From positions 1 to 7,964 of the forward strand of contig CABUBX010000102.1 of the NCBI GenBank assembly GCA_902489925.1: 7,964 bases of DNA, given 5' to 3'. The notes under the pieces were generated by a model. It was not told the origin of the DNA, ran no database searches, and saw nothing but the letters and a program-made list of their open reading frames with translations. Positions 1 through 6,539 of this stretch are shown piece by piece. A program made the position numbers and the translations under genes. Origin of the DNA: an uncultured Lachnospiraceae bacterium (lineage in GTDB: Bacteria; Bacillota; Clostridia; Lachnospirales; Lachnospiraceae). Within the stretch, counting starts at the first letter, position 1; every line of letters starts with the position of its first letter.

Positions 1-482
1 ATCCAGTTAAGCATAATACATGAAATAACCTCGTTGACATTAAAGTACGCTTTCAAGGCACCTGAAATTCCGCCGACTAAAGCAGCAGACATCACCGCTG
101 CCAAAAGACATACATACCAAGGCATCTCAAGTCCGACCGCAAAATAAATGCTAACGCCCGCACCGATGACATATTGTCCGGCAACACCGATATTAAACAA
201 ACCGACCTTCCATGCAAATAATACAGAAAGTGAACACATCAAAAGGGCTGATGCCTTTACAAGTGTTGTTCCAAAATACTTCATCTGAGCAGCCGTACTC
301 GGATAATATAAAAAGTTCTTTAAAATTGCACTGATGGCTTTTGCGGCACCTTCAGGATTAATAATAAGCAGCACGACATAGCCGACAATAAGACCGATAA
401 TAATACAAAGCAGCGAACCGATAATTGTCTGAAATGCACCGTTTCTTAAAATACTGCCTTTTTTCTTTTCTTTTGCGCCCAT
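1..482 (-). CDS. ABC transporter permease, nucleoside (BMP/Nup) type, 5' part only
   Basis: This is a membrane-spanning permease subunit of the importer encoded just upstream, and it should form the channel for the substrate delivered by the BMP lipoprotein. The visible 160 residues start with a short Lys-rich cytoplasmic tail (MGAKEKKKG), followed by a strongly hydrophobic segment at about 17-41. A periplasm-side stretch comes next, then further hydrophobic segments from about residue 74, with the motif GLFNIGVAGQ at 94-103. That motif is characteristic of the BPD_transp_2 permeases of the RbsC/YufP class. The ATG lies only 2 bases after the ATPase stop, and its ribosome site AGGGAGG (490-496) is inside the end of the ATPase gene, so the two are translationally coupled. 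The gene runs off the left edge; family members are about 350 residues, so more than half is missing. Family assignment is firm, while the substrate (nucleosides) is inferred from the neighbours. Confidence 0.9.
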   Translation of the reverse strand, partial: MGAKEKKKGSILRNGAFQTIIGSLLCIIIGLIVGYVVLLIINPEGAAKAISAILKNFLYYPSTAAQMKYFGTTLVKASALLMCSLSVLFAWKVGLFNIGVAGQYVIGAGVSIYFAVGLEMPWYVCLLAAVMSAALVGGISGALKAYFNVNEVISCIMLNW

Positions 483-484
483 GC

Positions 485-2014
485 TTACGCCTCCCTTCTC
501 TTAGAGCCTGCCATATAAAGCCCCAGTTCTTCAACTGTGACTTCCTTCGGATTAAATTCACCGACAATTTCGCCCTCATACATGACTAAAATTCTATCCG
601 ACACATTCATAACCTCATCAAGCTCAAGGCTGACTAAGAGCACACCTTTTCCGGCATTTCTCTGAGCCACAAGCTGTTTATGAATATATTCGATTGCACC
701 GACATCGAGTCCTCTTGTCGGCTGAACCGCAACCAAAAGCTCAGGATTTTTATCAATCTCTCTCGCAATAATTGCTTTCTGCTGATTGCCGCCTGACATT
801 GAACGCGCTTTTGTCACAGCGCCCTGTCCCGAACGGATATCATACTGGTCAATCAGGCGATTGGCATACTTTCGAATCGATTTACGCTTTAAAAATCCTG
901 CTTTATTTGTAAACTGCGGCTCAAAATAGCGCTGTAAAACAATATTGTCTTCAAGGGAGTAATCAAGCACAAGTCCGTGTTTATGCCTGTCCTCAGGAAT
1001 ATGGCTCATGCCCGATACCAAGCGTTTTCTTATGGAGGCGTGTGTAATATCAACACCGTTCATTGTAATTTTTCCGCTCTTTAAATGCTCGAGGCCTGTA
1101 AGCCCGTAGACAAATTCGGTTTGTCCGTTGCCGTCAATGCCCGCAATACAAACAATTTCTCCTCTGTGTACCTTTAGCGACACATGATTGACTGCATTAT
1201 TTTTATGATGCTTTGAGGCAACCGTCATATCCTGCACATCAAGCACAACCTCGCCAACCTTTGCCTCATCCTTTTCAACAACAAAATTGACATCTCGTCC
1301 AACCATCATCGCAGAAAGCTTTTCCGGCGTTGTGTCTTTAATATCTACTGTTCCGATATATTTTCCTTTTCTGAGCACGCTGCAGCGGTCAGCCACCTGC
1401 ATAATCTCTGCCAGCTTATGCGTAATGAAAAGAATACTTTTGCCTTCTGCGGCAAGGTTTTTCATAATCGACATCAATTCCTGAATCTCCTGCGGCGTAA
1501 GCACAGCCGTCGGCTCATCAAAAATAAGAATTTCATTGTCTCTGTAGAGCATTTTTAAAATCTCTGTTCTTTGCTGCATACCAACCGTAATGTCTTCAAT
1601 CACAGCATCCGGGTCTACAAAAAGACCGTACTTTTCCGAAAGCGCAACAACCTTTTTTCGCGCCTCATCCTTCTTTAAAAATCCGCCCTTTGTTGTCTCT
1701 GCCCCAAGAATAATATTGTCAAGCACAGAAAAGCACTCGACAAGCTTAAAATGCTGATGCACCATACCGATACCAAGTGCATTTGCATCATTTGGGTCAT
1801 TAATCTCAACCTTTTTTCCGTCCTTTCGTATCTCGCCCTCCTCCGGCTGATACAGACCGAAAAGTACGCTCATCAGTGTTGATTTTCCCGCACCGTTTTC
1901 ACCAAGCAGCGCATGGATTTCTCCTTTTTTCAGCTGTAAAGTAATATTATCATTTGCTATAATCCCCGGAAACTTTTTTGTAATTCCAAGCATCTCTATC
2001 GCATATTTATCCAT
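485..2014 (-). CDS. ABC transporter ATP-binding protein with two ATPase domains, nucleoside importer type
   Basis: This is the energising subunit of a BMP-type importer. At 509 residues it has two fused nucleotide-binding domains, the architecture of RbsA, YufO/NupO and NupA. Domain 1 has a canonical Walker A (GENGAGKST, residues 38-46) and Walker B (ILIFDEPTAVLTPQE), but its signature reads VGMQQR rather than LSGGQQQ. Domain 2 has a degenerate Walker A (GIDGNGQTEF), a good signature (MSGGNQQK), and a Walker B in which the catalytic Glu is replaced by Gln (VAVQPTRGLD). This split of one good and one poor element per domain is usual for the family, so it is not damage. The ATG is supported by GGGAGG (2025-2030), 10 bases upstream. 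The gene follows the lipoprotein gene after a hairpin and is coupled to the permease gene. Nucleoside specificity is an inference from similarity and context. Confidence 0.95.
   Translation of the reverse strand: MDKYAIEMLGITKKFPGIIANDNITLQLKKGEIHALLGENGAGKSTLMSVLFGLYQPEEGEIRKDGKKVEINDPNDANALGIGMVHQHFKLVECFSVLDNIILGAETTKGGFLKKDEARKKVVALSEKYGLFVDPDAVIEDITVGMQQRTEILKMLYRDNEILIFDEPTAVLTPQEIQELMSIMKNLAAEGKSILFITHKLAEIMQVADRCSVLRKGKYIGTVDIKDTTPEKLSAMMVGRDVNFVVEKDEAKVGEVVLDVQDMTVASKHHKNNAVNHVSLKVHRGEIVCIAGIDGNGQTEFVYGLTGLEHLKSGKITMNGVDITHASIRKRLVSGMSHIPEDRHKHGLVLDYSLEDNIVLQRYFEPQFTNKAGFLKRKSIRKYANRLIDQYDIRSGQGAVTKARSMSGGNQQKAIIAREIDKNPELLVAVQPTRGLDVGAIEYIHKQLVAQRNAGKGVLLVSLELDEVMNVSDRILVMYEGEIVGEFNPKEVTVEELGLYMAGSKRREA
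490..496 (-). promoter_or_regulatory. Ribosome binding site of the permease, inside the ATPase gene
   Basis: AGGGAGG on the minus strand lies 7 bases before the permease ATG and overlaps the last codons of the ATPase gene. This fixes the permease start at 482 and implies translational coupling. Confidence 0.8.
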
Positions 2015-2083
2015 CCTTTACAAACCTCCCTTCAATTTTATAAAACTGTTTGAGCCTTATGCATACTTATATAAAACAGAAAA

Positions 2084-2106
2084 GGGAGTGGGAAACTCCC
2101 ACTCCC
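2084..2106 (-). terminator. Hairpin terminator or attenuator after the BMP lipoprotein gene
   Basis: A perfect 10-bp inverted repeat (GGGAGTGGGA pairing with TCCCACTCCC, loop AAC) sits 20 bases after the lipoprotein stop codon. On the minus strand it is followed by a U-rich run (TTTTCTGTTTT), the layout of an intrinsic terminator. The ATPase and permease follow on the same strand with no obvious promoter of their own in the 112-base gap. Partial read-through is therefore the likely design, giving more binding protein than transporter. The structure is seen directly; the partial-termination role is inferred. Confidence 0.8.
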
Positions 2107-2126
2107 CAGGTTTTTAAATCGCCTGT

Positions 2127-3356
2127 TTACTTAATCGTATCGTAATCATTGACTGTAATTTCTGTTTCAGGCAACTTTGTAATGTCGTCAGAAACCTTAA
2201 TCTCACCGCTGTAAATCTTCTTTACAAGTTCACGGTAATCATCTTCTGTAAAGCTGTCAGCCCACTGTGTGCTCTCGATTGGAAGCTGAACGTAGTTTTC
2301 TTCAGCATTTTCAGAAATCATACCAAGCACTTCAATCTTGCCTGCATGGTCACTCCACTTGCCGTCCTTAATGTCTGTGAGAACATTTGTAACTGTCTCT
2401 GAAAGACCTTTCATTGCCGAAGTGATTGTAATGCCCTCGCCATAGTTGACATCAAGAATGGCCTTCTGGTCTGTATCAACACCAATGACCTTGCCGCCGG
2501 TCTTTACTGCCGCTTCTGCAGCAGATGTATAAATACCGCCGCCGCATGCAAATACAGCTTCTACACCCTTAGAGCCATACCATGTATCCATGTAAGCTGT
2601 AATATCAGCATCGCCGTAGAACTGTCCGCCGCACACATACTCAACAGTTACATCATCAGTAATACCAAGCTCTTTAGCTGCCGCATCTGCACCCTGTACA
2701 TAGCCGTAACCGAAACGTGTAACCGCCGGCACTGCCATACCGCCAAGGAAGCCAAGATGCTTATAACCTAATTTTACAGCTGCATAGCCTGCCATATAAC
2801 CGGAAATTTCTTCCTGATAAGTACAGCAGTATACATTTGCCTCATTATAATAATCTGTCACATTGTAATCGTCAGGATTTCCGCTGTAGCCCTCGCCGAC
2901 GCCCTTTGCGCAGATGTCATTTGCACCCATATCAAGCACAATAAACTTCACGTCCGGATAAAGCTCTGATTCTGTGATAATCGCCTGGGCAAATAAATAA
3001 CCAGGAAGCACAACAATGTTGGCGCCATCGGCAACAGCCTGGTCAACACTTGCAATTCTCGCTTCGTCGGCATCACTTGCCGGCTTATAGTAATTAAACT
3101 CTGCACCGTTGGCCTCTGACCATGTCTTACATGCCTCATAAGTTGTCTGGTTAAAGCTCTGGTCTGTAATATCGCCGGAGTCTGTAACCATCGCAATCTT
3201 CATATCCGTAACAGCTTCCGTACCCTCAGTACCTGCTGCGGCTTCTGTGTTCTTTGTAGTATCCTCCGGTTTCTTATCATCGCCGCCGCTGCCGCAAGCA
3301 GCAAGTGAAAGTACCATGACACCAGCAAGAAGCATTGAAATTATTCTCTTTTTCAT
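2127..3356 (-). CDS. BMP/PnrA-family substrate-binding lipoprotein of an ABC importer
   Basis: This is the extracellular, membrane-anchored receptor of the importer, a 409-residue protein of the Bmp/Med/PnrA family that binds purine and other nucleosides in characterised relatives. It begins with a lipoprotein signal: a Lys/Arg start, a hydrophobic core, and a lipobox ending LAAC with the acylated Cys at residue 21. A low-complexity Gly/Asp/Thr/Glu linker runs to about residue 50. The mature domain opens with KIAMVTDSGDITDQSFNQ (about 53-70), matching the family's first ligand-binding loop (G-x-I-x-D-x-S-F-N). Later it has the EEISGYMAGYAAVKLGYKHLG region and a FACGGG hinge segment. I chose the ATG at 3356 over one 8 codons upstream because AAAGGAGG (3364-3371) sits 7 bases before it and the signal peptide then starts correctly. 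A hairpin follows the gene, and the ATPase and permease genes come next. Confidence 0.93.
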   Translation of the reverse strand: MKKRIISMLLAGVMVLSLAACGSGGDDKKPEDTTKNTEAAAGTEGTEAVTDMKIAMVTDSGDITDQSFNQTTYEACKTWSEANGAEFNYYKPASDADEARIASVDQAVADGANIVVLPGYLFAQAIITESELYPDVKFIVLDMGANDICAKGVGEGYSGNPDDYNVTDYYNEANVYCCTYQEEISGYMAGYAAVKLGYKHLGFLGGMAVPAVTRFGYGYVQGADAAAKELGITDDVTVEYVCGGQFYGDADITAYMDTWYGSKGVEAVFACGGGIYTSAAEAAVKTGGKVIGVDTDQKAILDVNYGEGITITSAMKGLSETVTNVLTDIKDGKWSDHAGKIEVLGMISENAEENYVQLPIESTQWADSFTEDDYRELVKKIYSGEIKVSDDITKLPETEITVNDYDTIK

Positions 3357-3363
3357 GTTTTTT

Positions 3364-3371
3364 CCTCCTTT
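3364..3371 (-). promoter_or_regulatory. Ribosome binding site fixing the lipoprotein start
   Basis: AAAGGAGG on the minus strand, 7 bases before the ATG at 3356. It overlaps the alternative upstream coding start at 3380, so translation must begin at 3356. Confidence 0.85.
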
Positions 3372-3401
3372 AACTTCCATACGGAATCAAATGATGCTTA
3401 G

Positions 3402-3430
3402 AGTATAACACTTATTGATTACTTTGAATA
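3402..3430 (-). promoter_or_regulatory. Probable promoter of the importer operon
   Basis: On the minus strand, TATACT (3402-3407) is a one-mismatch -10 box located about 45 bases before the lipoprotein ATG, which would give a short leader. The upstream -35 element is weak: TTCAAA with a 15-base spacer, or TATTCA with 17. A weak -35 next to a palindrome (3430-3443) would fit an activator- or repressor-controlled promoter, but that is inference. No purine riboswitch core is visible in the leader. Confidence 0.45.
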
Positions 3431-3443
3431 GGACTCAAGTCCT
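3430..3443. repeat. Palindrome AGGACT-CA-AGTCCT next to the importer promoter
   Basis: Two 6-base arms (AGGACT and AGTCCT) flank a 2-base centre, abutting the likely -35 region of the importer promoter. The GGACT unit recurs at 3471-3475 and 3542-3546 in the same intergenic region. It could be an operator. Read on the plus strand it is followed by seven T residues and resembles a small terminator, but no plus-strand gene needs one. The rest of the 3381-3562 intergenic stretch is AT-rich and holds no gene and no clear terminator for the upstream operon. Confidence 0.4.
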
Positions 3444-3562
3444 TTTTTTAAAAAATATTCGTCACATTGCGGACTTTGCATTAGTTTTTTTAATAAATTT
3501 TAGTGTGTTTTTCTTATATATGAAATAATCAATAGACAAAAGGACTAAATTTCGCAATATCG

Positions 3563-4930
3563 TCACTCGCTGACAATGTTTCTTGCCACATAAACACCGC
3601 TGGCCGAAGCATGAGACAGTGAATGTGTAATGCCGCTGCCATCTCCGATGACATAAAGCCCTTTATATCTTGTCTCGAGGTTTTGATTAACCTCAACCTC
3701 CATATTATAAAACTTCACTTCCACACCATATAAAAGTGTATCATCATTTGCCGTACCCGGGGCAATCTTATCAAGGGCATAAATCATCTCAATAATGCCA
3801 TCCAAAATACGCTTTGGAAGAACAAGGCTTAAATCACCCGGATTGGCATTTAATGTCGGTGTCGTAAAAGATTCTTCAATACGCCTCTCAGTACTTCTTT
3901 GTCCGCGCACGAGGTCGCCAAAGCGCTGTACAAGCACTCCGCCGCCAAGCATATTGCTCAGTCTTGCGATACTTTCACCGTAACCGTTGGAATCCTTAAA
4001 CGGATATGAAAAATGTTTTGCCACAAGCAGGGCAAAGTTTGTATTGTTCGTCTGCTTTGCAGGGTCTTCATAGCTGTGTCCGTTGACCGTAATGATACCG
4101 TTTGTATTTTCCGTCACAACAGCACCCTTAGGATTCATGCAGAAAGTACGCACCAAATCTTCATATTTTCGTGTTCTGTAGACAATCTTACTCTCATACA
4201 GCTCATCTGTCAGATGTGAAAATACCTCTGCAGGCAACTCGACTCTGACACCGATATCCACACGGTTTGACTGTGTATGAATATCCATATCCCGGCATAC
4301 CTTTTCCATCCATTTACTGCCGCTTCGTCCGACAGAAATAATGCACTGTTTTCCTGTGAAAGCACCGTTTTTGCAGCTCACCTCATAGCCATTTTCTGTC
4401 TGGGCTACAGCTTCAACCGGTGTATCAAAGAAAAATTCAACTTTATTTTTCAAATGCTCATATAAGTGTTCCAAAACAACATAATTAATGTCTGTGCCGA
4501 GATGACGCACCGAAGCATCTAAAAGATGAAGTCCGTTTTGTATGCAAAGCTTTTTAAACTTTGTGCCAGAGGTCGAATAAAGCTTTGTACCCTCACCGCC
4601 ATATTCCAAATTAATCTCGTCCACATAATTCATTAAGTCAAGCGCCTGCTTCTTTCCGATATACTCATAAAGTGTACCGCCAAAATCATTGGTAATATTG
4701 TATTTTCCGTCTGAAAAAGCGCCCGCACCGCCAAAACCACTCATAATTGAACAGCTTTTACAGTGAATACAGGACTTTACCTTCCCACCGTCAATCGGAC
4801 AATGACGCTTGTTCAGGGCATGTCCCGCCTCAAAAACAGCTACCTTAATTTCCGGGTTTAGCTTTGTCAATTCGTATGCCGAAAATATTCCTCCCGGACC
4901 TGCGCCAATAATAATGACATCATAATTCAT
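3563..4930 (-). CDS. COG2509-type FAD-dependent dehydrogenase with a Cys cluster
   Basis: This is a 455-residue cytoplasmic flavoprotein of the uncharacterised COG2509 group (FAD-dependent dehydrogenase, NAD(P)/FAD-oxidoreductase superfamily). The N-terminus has a Rossmann fold with GAGPGG at residues 9-14 and an acidic residue (FE) at the end of the second strand near 33-34. Four cysteines at 44, 54, 57 and 60 (spacing C-x9-C-x2-C-x2-C) come just before the motif GFGGAGAFSDGK (about 65-76), which is typical of this group. The C-terminus has the second FAD-contact motif GDGSG (about 429-433) followed by a helix with SHASASGVYVARNI. The start is well placed, with GGGAGGAG shortly before the ATG. 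It is the last gene of a three-gene operon, 18 bases after the LOR-family gene. Its substrate is unknown; I do not assign a pathway. Confidence 0.9.
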   Translation of the reverse strand: MNYDVIIIGAGPGGIFSAYELTKLNPEIKVAVFEAGHALNKRHCPIDGGKVKSCIHCKSCSIMSGFGGAGAFSDGKYNITNDFGGTLYEYIGKKQALDLMNYVDEINLEYGGEGTKLYSTSGTKFKKLCIQNGLHLLDASVRHLGTDINYVVLEHLYEHLKNKVEFFFDTPVEAVAQTENGYEVSCKNGAFTGKQCIISVGRSGSKWMEKVCRDMDIHTQSNRVDIGVRVELPAEVFSHLTDELYESKIVYRTRKYEDLVRTFCMNPKGAVVTENTNGIITVNGHSYEDPAKQTNNTNFALLVAKHFSYPFKDSNGYGESIARLSNMLGGGVLVQRFGDLVRGQRSTERRIEESFTTPTLNANPGDLSLVLPKRILDGIIEMIYALDKIAPGTANDDTLLYGVEVKFYNMEVEVNQNLETRYKGLYVIGDGSGITHSLSHASASGVYVARNIVSE

Positions 4931-4948
4931 AAAAACTCCTCCCTTATC

Positions 4949-5419
4949 TTAATTCTCTGAACAGTTTGCTGCATCAATGGCAATAACAAGCAGTAATCCC
5001 GCAATTTCATCTGCCGGATTTTCAAAATCAATAATATATGTATCGCCCCAGCGAAGCGGCTGCTGTGAAATGTGCATAATGCTGCTGCAGCCGGAATAGA
5101 CATCATAATCCCATCCGAGGAAATCTCCTTCGGCACGCCACCCCATAAAATCCACATCATACCTCGGTTTGAAAAACGAAAATTTTTTCTGTATTCTTCC
5201 GCAGACAGCGCCATCAATTTCAATTTCAAACTCCGGCATGAATGCCAGTATTTTTTCTTTAATAAGACCGATTTCATTCCCCATGGCATCGCAGACATGA
5301 AGCCTGTGTCCAACAGACAAAAATTCGCCTTTTATAAAGTATTTCACATTTCCCGCCTCATCATACACGTCATATGTATCCGACCACGAAAAAACACGCT
5401 GTTTAATTAAAAGCTGCAT
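4949..5419 (-). CDS. LURP-one-related (LOR/YxjI, tubby-C-like) small protein
   Basis: This is a 156-residue protein that looks like the LOR/DUF567 family (Bacillus YxjI, plant LURP-one), a beta-barrel fold related to the Tubby C-terminal domain. The visible pattern is the N-terminal MQLLIKQRVFSWSDTYDVYDE with alternating strands (YFIKGEF, HRLHVCDAMGNEIGLIKEK). A middle segment with basic/aromatic residues follows (FKPRYDVDF), then WDYDVYSG and a C-terminal hydrophobic stretch (AGLLLVIAIDA) that in the fold forms the central helix. The start at 5419 is chosen over an in-frame ATG nine codons upstream because AGGAGG (5429-5434) lies 9 bases before it. The gene overlaps the end of the HAD gene by 17 bases, indicating coupling. 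The molecular role of bacterial LOR proteins is not established; membrane or phosphoinositide-like binding is only suggested by the Tubby fold. Confidence 0.8.
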   Translation of the reverse strand: MQLLIKQRVFSWSDTYDVYDEAGNVKYFIKGEFLSVGHRLHVCDAMGNEIGLIKEKILAFMPEFEIEIDGAVCGRIQKKFSFFKPRYDVDFMGWRAEGDFLGWDYDVYSGCSSIMHISQQPLRWGDTYIIDFENPADEIAGLLLVIAIDAANCSEN

Positions 5420-6140
5420 CGTCTGCCACCTCCTCCAACGCCTCAATCATCTGTATCATTTCCTCAAATGTGCCGCGCTGTCCCTGCCATAAAAAGCCTT
5501 CCTTTTTGACAAGGCAGTCTGTCACAAGATAGCAATCCATACCTATAGATGATGCCGCGGCTATATCCTCGCCCTCGTCGTTGCCAATCATCAGACATTC
5601 CTCCGGTTTCACACCGATGCGGGCACAAATCGTCTCAAAATATTTCGGATTCGGTTTGCAGTAGCAATCCTGCTCATAACTCGTCACAAGGTCAAAATCT
5701 TCTTTTGAAAGGCCAAGCCATCCAAGCCTTGTGTTTTGTCCTGCCAGCGGAAACAAAGGATTTGTCGCCAAAACAACCATAGGCGCTTTCTGATGCGCTA
5801 TTTTTACCGCTCGCTTCGCCCGTGGATTCTCACCTGTAAAAATTTTGGCCTGATTAAATTCATTTTCGTAAAACTCAAGACATTCTGCATTAACTTCTTC
5901 CCTCGGCAAATTTGTTAATTTTTCAAATGTCTCCCAAAATCTTGCCTCATTGGAGGCTTCACCGTTGTTTTTCACCATCGCCGCCGTGCCACTCCAGACC
6001 GTTTCCATAAGCTTTTGGGGTTCAAGTTTATACTTTGCCAATTTAGCTGCCAAAAGTTTAAAATAGCCTTTTGTAAAAACTTCCATATCCATAGGCAGCA
6101 GCGTGCCGTCTAAATCAAATAATATTGCTCTGTATTTCAC
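5403..6140 (-). CDS. HAD-superfamily hydrolase (probable phosphatase)
   Basis: This is a 245-residue cytoplasmic hydrolase of the haloacid dehalogenase superfamily, most likely acting on a small phosphorylated molecule. Motif I is FDLDGT with the nucleophile Asp9 and the acid/base Asp11. A helical cap spans about residues 16-100. Motif II is the Thr in VLATN (about 126), motif III the Lys in CKPNP (about 162), and motif IV is GNDEGED with metal-binding acids near 188 and 192. All catalytic elements are present, so it should be active. The start codon is GTG, supported by AGGAGG (6148-6153) 7 bases upstream; no ATG nearby would give a better start. It heads an operon with the LOR protein (17-base overlap) and the FAD dehydrogenase. 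The substrate cannot be read from the sequence. Confidence 0.92.
   Translation of the reverse strand: MKYRAILFDLDGTLLPMDMEVFTKGYFKLLAAKLAKYKLEPQKLMETVWSGTAAMVKNNGEASNEARFWETFEKLTNLPREEVNAECLEFYENEFNQAKIFTGENPRAKRAVKIAHQKAPMVVLATNPLFPLAGQNTRLGWLGLSKEDFDLVTSYEQDCYCKPNPKYFETICARIGVKPEECLMIGNDEGEDIAAASSIGMDCYLVTDCLVKKEGFLWQGQRGTFEEMIQMIEALEEVADDAAFN
5429..5434 (-). promoter_or_regulatory. Ribosome binding site of the LOR-family gene, inside the HAD gene
   Basis: AGGAGG on the minus strand, 9 bases before the ATG at 5419, within the last codons of the HAD gene. It favours the shorter LOR protein over a start at 5446. Confidence 0.75.
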
Positions 6141-6147
6141 ACTTATT

Positions 6148-6153
6148 CCTCCT
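6148..6153 (-). promoter_or_regulatory. Ribosome binding site before the GTG start of the HAD gene
   Basis: AGGAGG on the minus strand, 7 bases before GTG at 6138-6140. It makes the non-ATG start credible because motif I follows immediately. Confidence 0.8.
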
Positions 6154-6214
6154 AACAGCTCTTATTTTATCAAAATATACACTTATTTTCCACACTTCTT
6201 TCAGAAAATATTGT

Positions 6215-6256
6215 ACCGGATAAACAGACGATACTTTCGCCTATAGTTTATCCGGT
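6215..6256. repeat. Long inverted repeat between xdhC remnant and HAD operon, possible terminator
   Basis: A perfect 11-bp inverted repeat (ACCGGATAAAC at 6215-6225 and GTTTATCCGGT at 6246-6256) encloses a 20-base loop. It lies 13 bases downstream of the xdhC stop. On the minus strand it is followed by ACAATATTTTCTG, only moderately U-rich, so it may act as a terminator of the xdh transcript, but the long loop and weak U-tract leave this uncertain. The rest of 6141-6269 is AT-rich. It contains the HAD ribosome site and candidate -10 boxes (TATATT, TAAAAT) without a convincing -35. Confidence 0.5.
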
Positions 6257-6269
6257 CCTCTAATTTTTA

Positions 6270-6539
6270 TTAATTTTCTTTGTTGTTTACAGTGCGGTAC
6301 ACCTCATCAACAATTCTTTCCATGGCATCTAAAATTTTTTCATAGCCTGTGCATCTGCAAAGATGGCCTGAAATTAATTTTCTAAGCTCATCCCTGCTGT
6401 ATTTTTTTCCTGTACCGACAATTTCCACGGCACTCATAATCAGCGCAGGCGTACAAAAACCGCATTGGACTGCCGCTTCTTCAATAAAAGCCTTTTGAAT
6501 TAACGAAAGCTCTCCGTTTGGTGCTTTAAGCCCCTCAAT
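6270..6539 (-). pseudogene. xdhC: xdhC remnant: C-terminal half of xanthine dehydrogenase 2Fe-2S subunit
   Basis: An 89-codon stretch with no start codon of its own encodes the second half of the iron-sulfur subunit of xanthine dehydrogenase. It begins at IEGL, which in intact relatives lies near residue 80 of about 160. It carries the helical 2Fe-2S domain with QCGFC (residues about 25-29 of the fragment) and HLCRCTGY (about 59-66), so four Cys ligands of the inner cluster are present. The whole N-terminal plant-type ferredoxin domain, with its CxxxxCGxC ligands, is missing. A TGA stands immediately before IEGL in this frame. The upstream bases belong to the xdhB fragment in another frame, whose reading continues into this one by about 13 codons before its own stop at 6500. 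It should not make a working subunit. A sequencing or assembly deletion is the alternative explanation. Confidence 0.85.

Noticed and set aside
485..2014. Degenerate ATPase motifs as evidence of an inactive ABC protein
   Set aside because: One imperfect Walker A, a divergent signature and a Gln in the second Walker B are normal for the fused double-ATPase family of nucleoside and sugar importers.
3430..3449. Plus-strand terminator (AGGACT palindrome plus T-run)
   Set aside because: No plus-strand gene precedes it and the stem is only 5-6 bp. A role as a promoter-proximal operator on the minus strand fits the context better.
3357..3562. Purine riboswitch in the importer leader
   Set aside because: Nucleoside transport genes are often under such control, but I find no conserved purine-aptamer core and the likely leader is only about 40 bases long.
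4927..5313. Open frame overlapping the LOR-family gene
   Set aside because: It lies in another frame of the LOR gene on the same strand, has no ribosome site and no recognisable domain, while the LOR frame has both.
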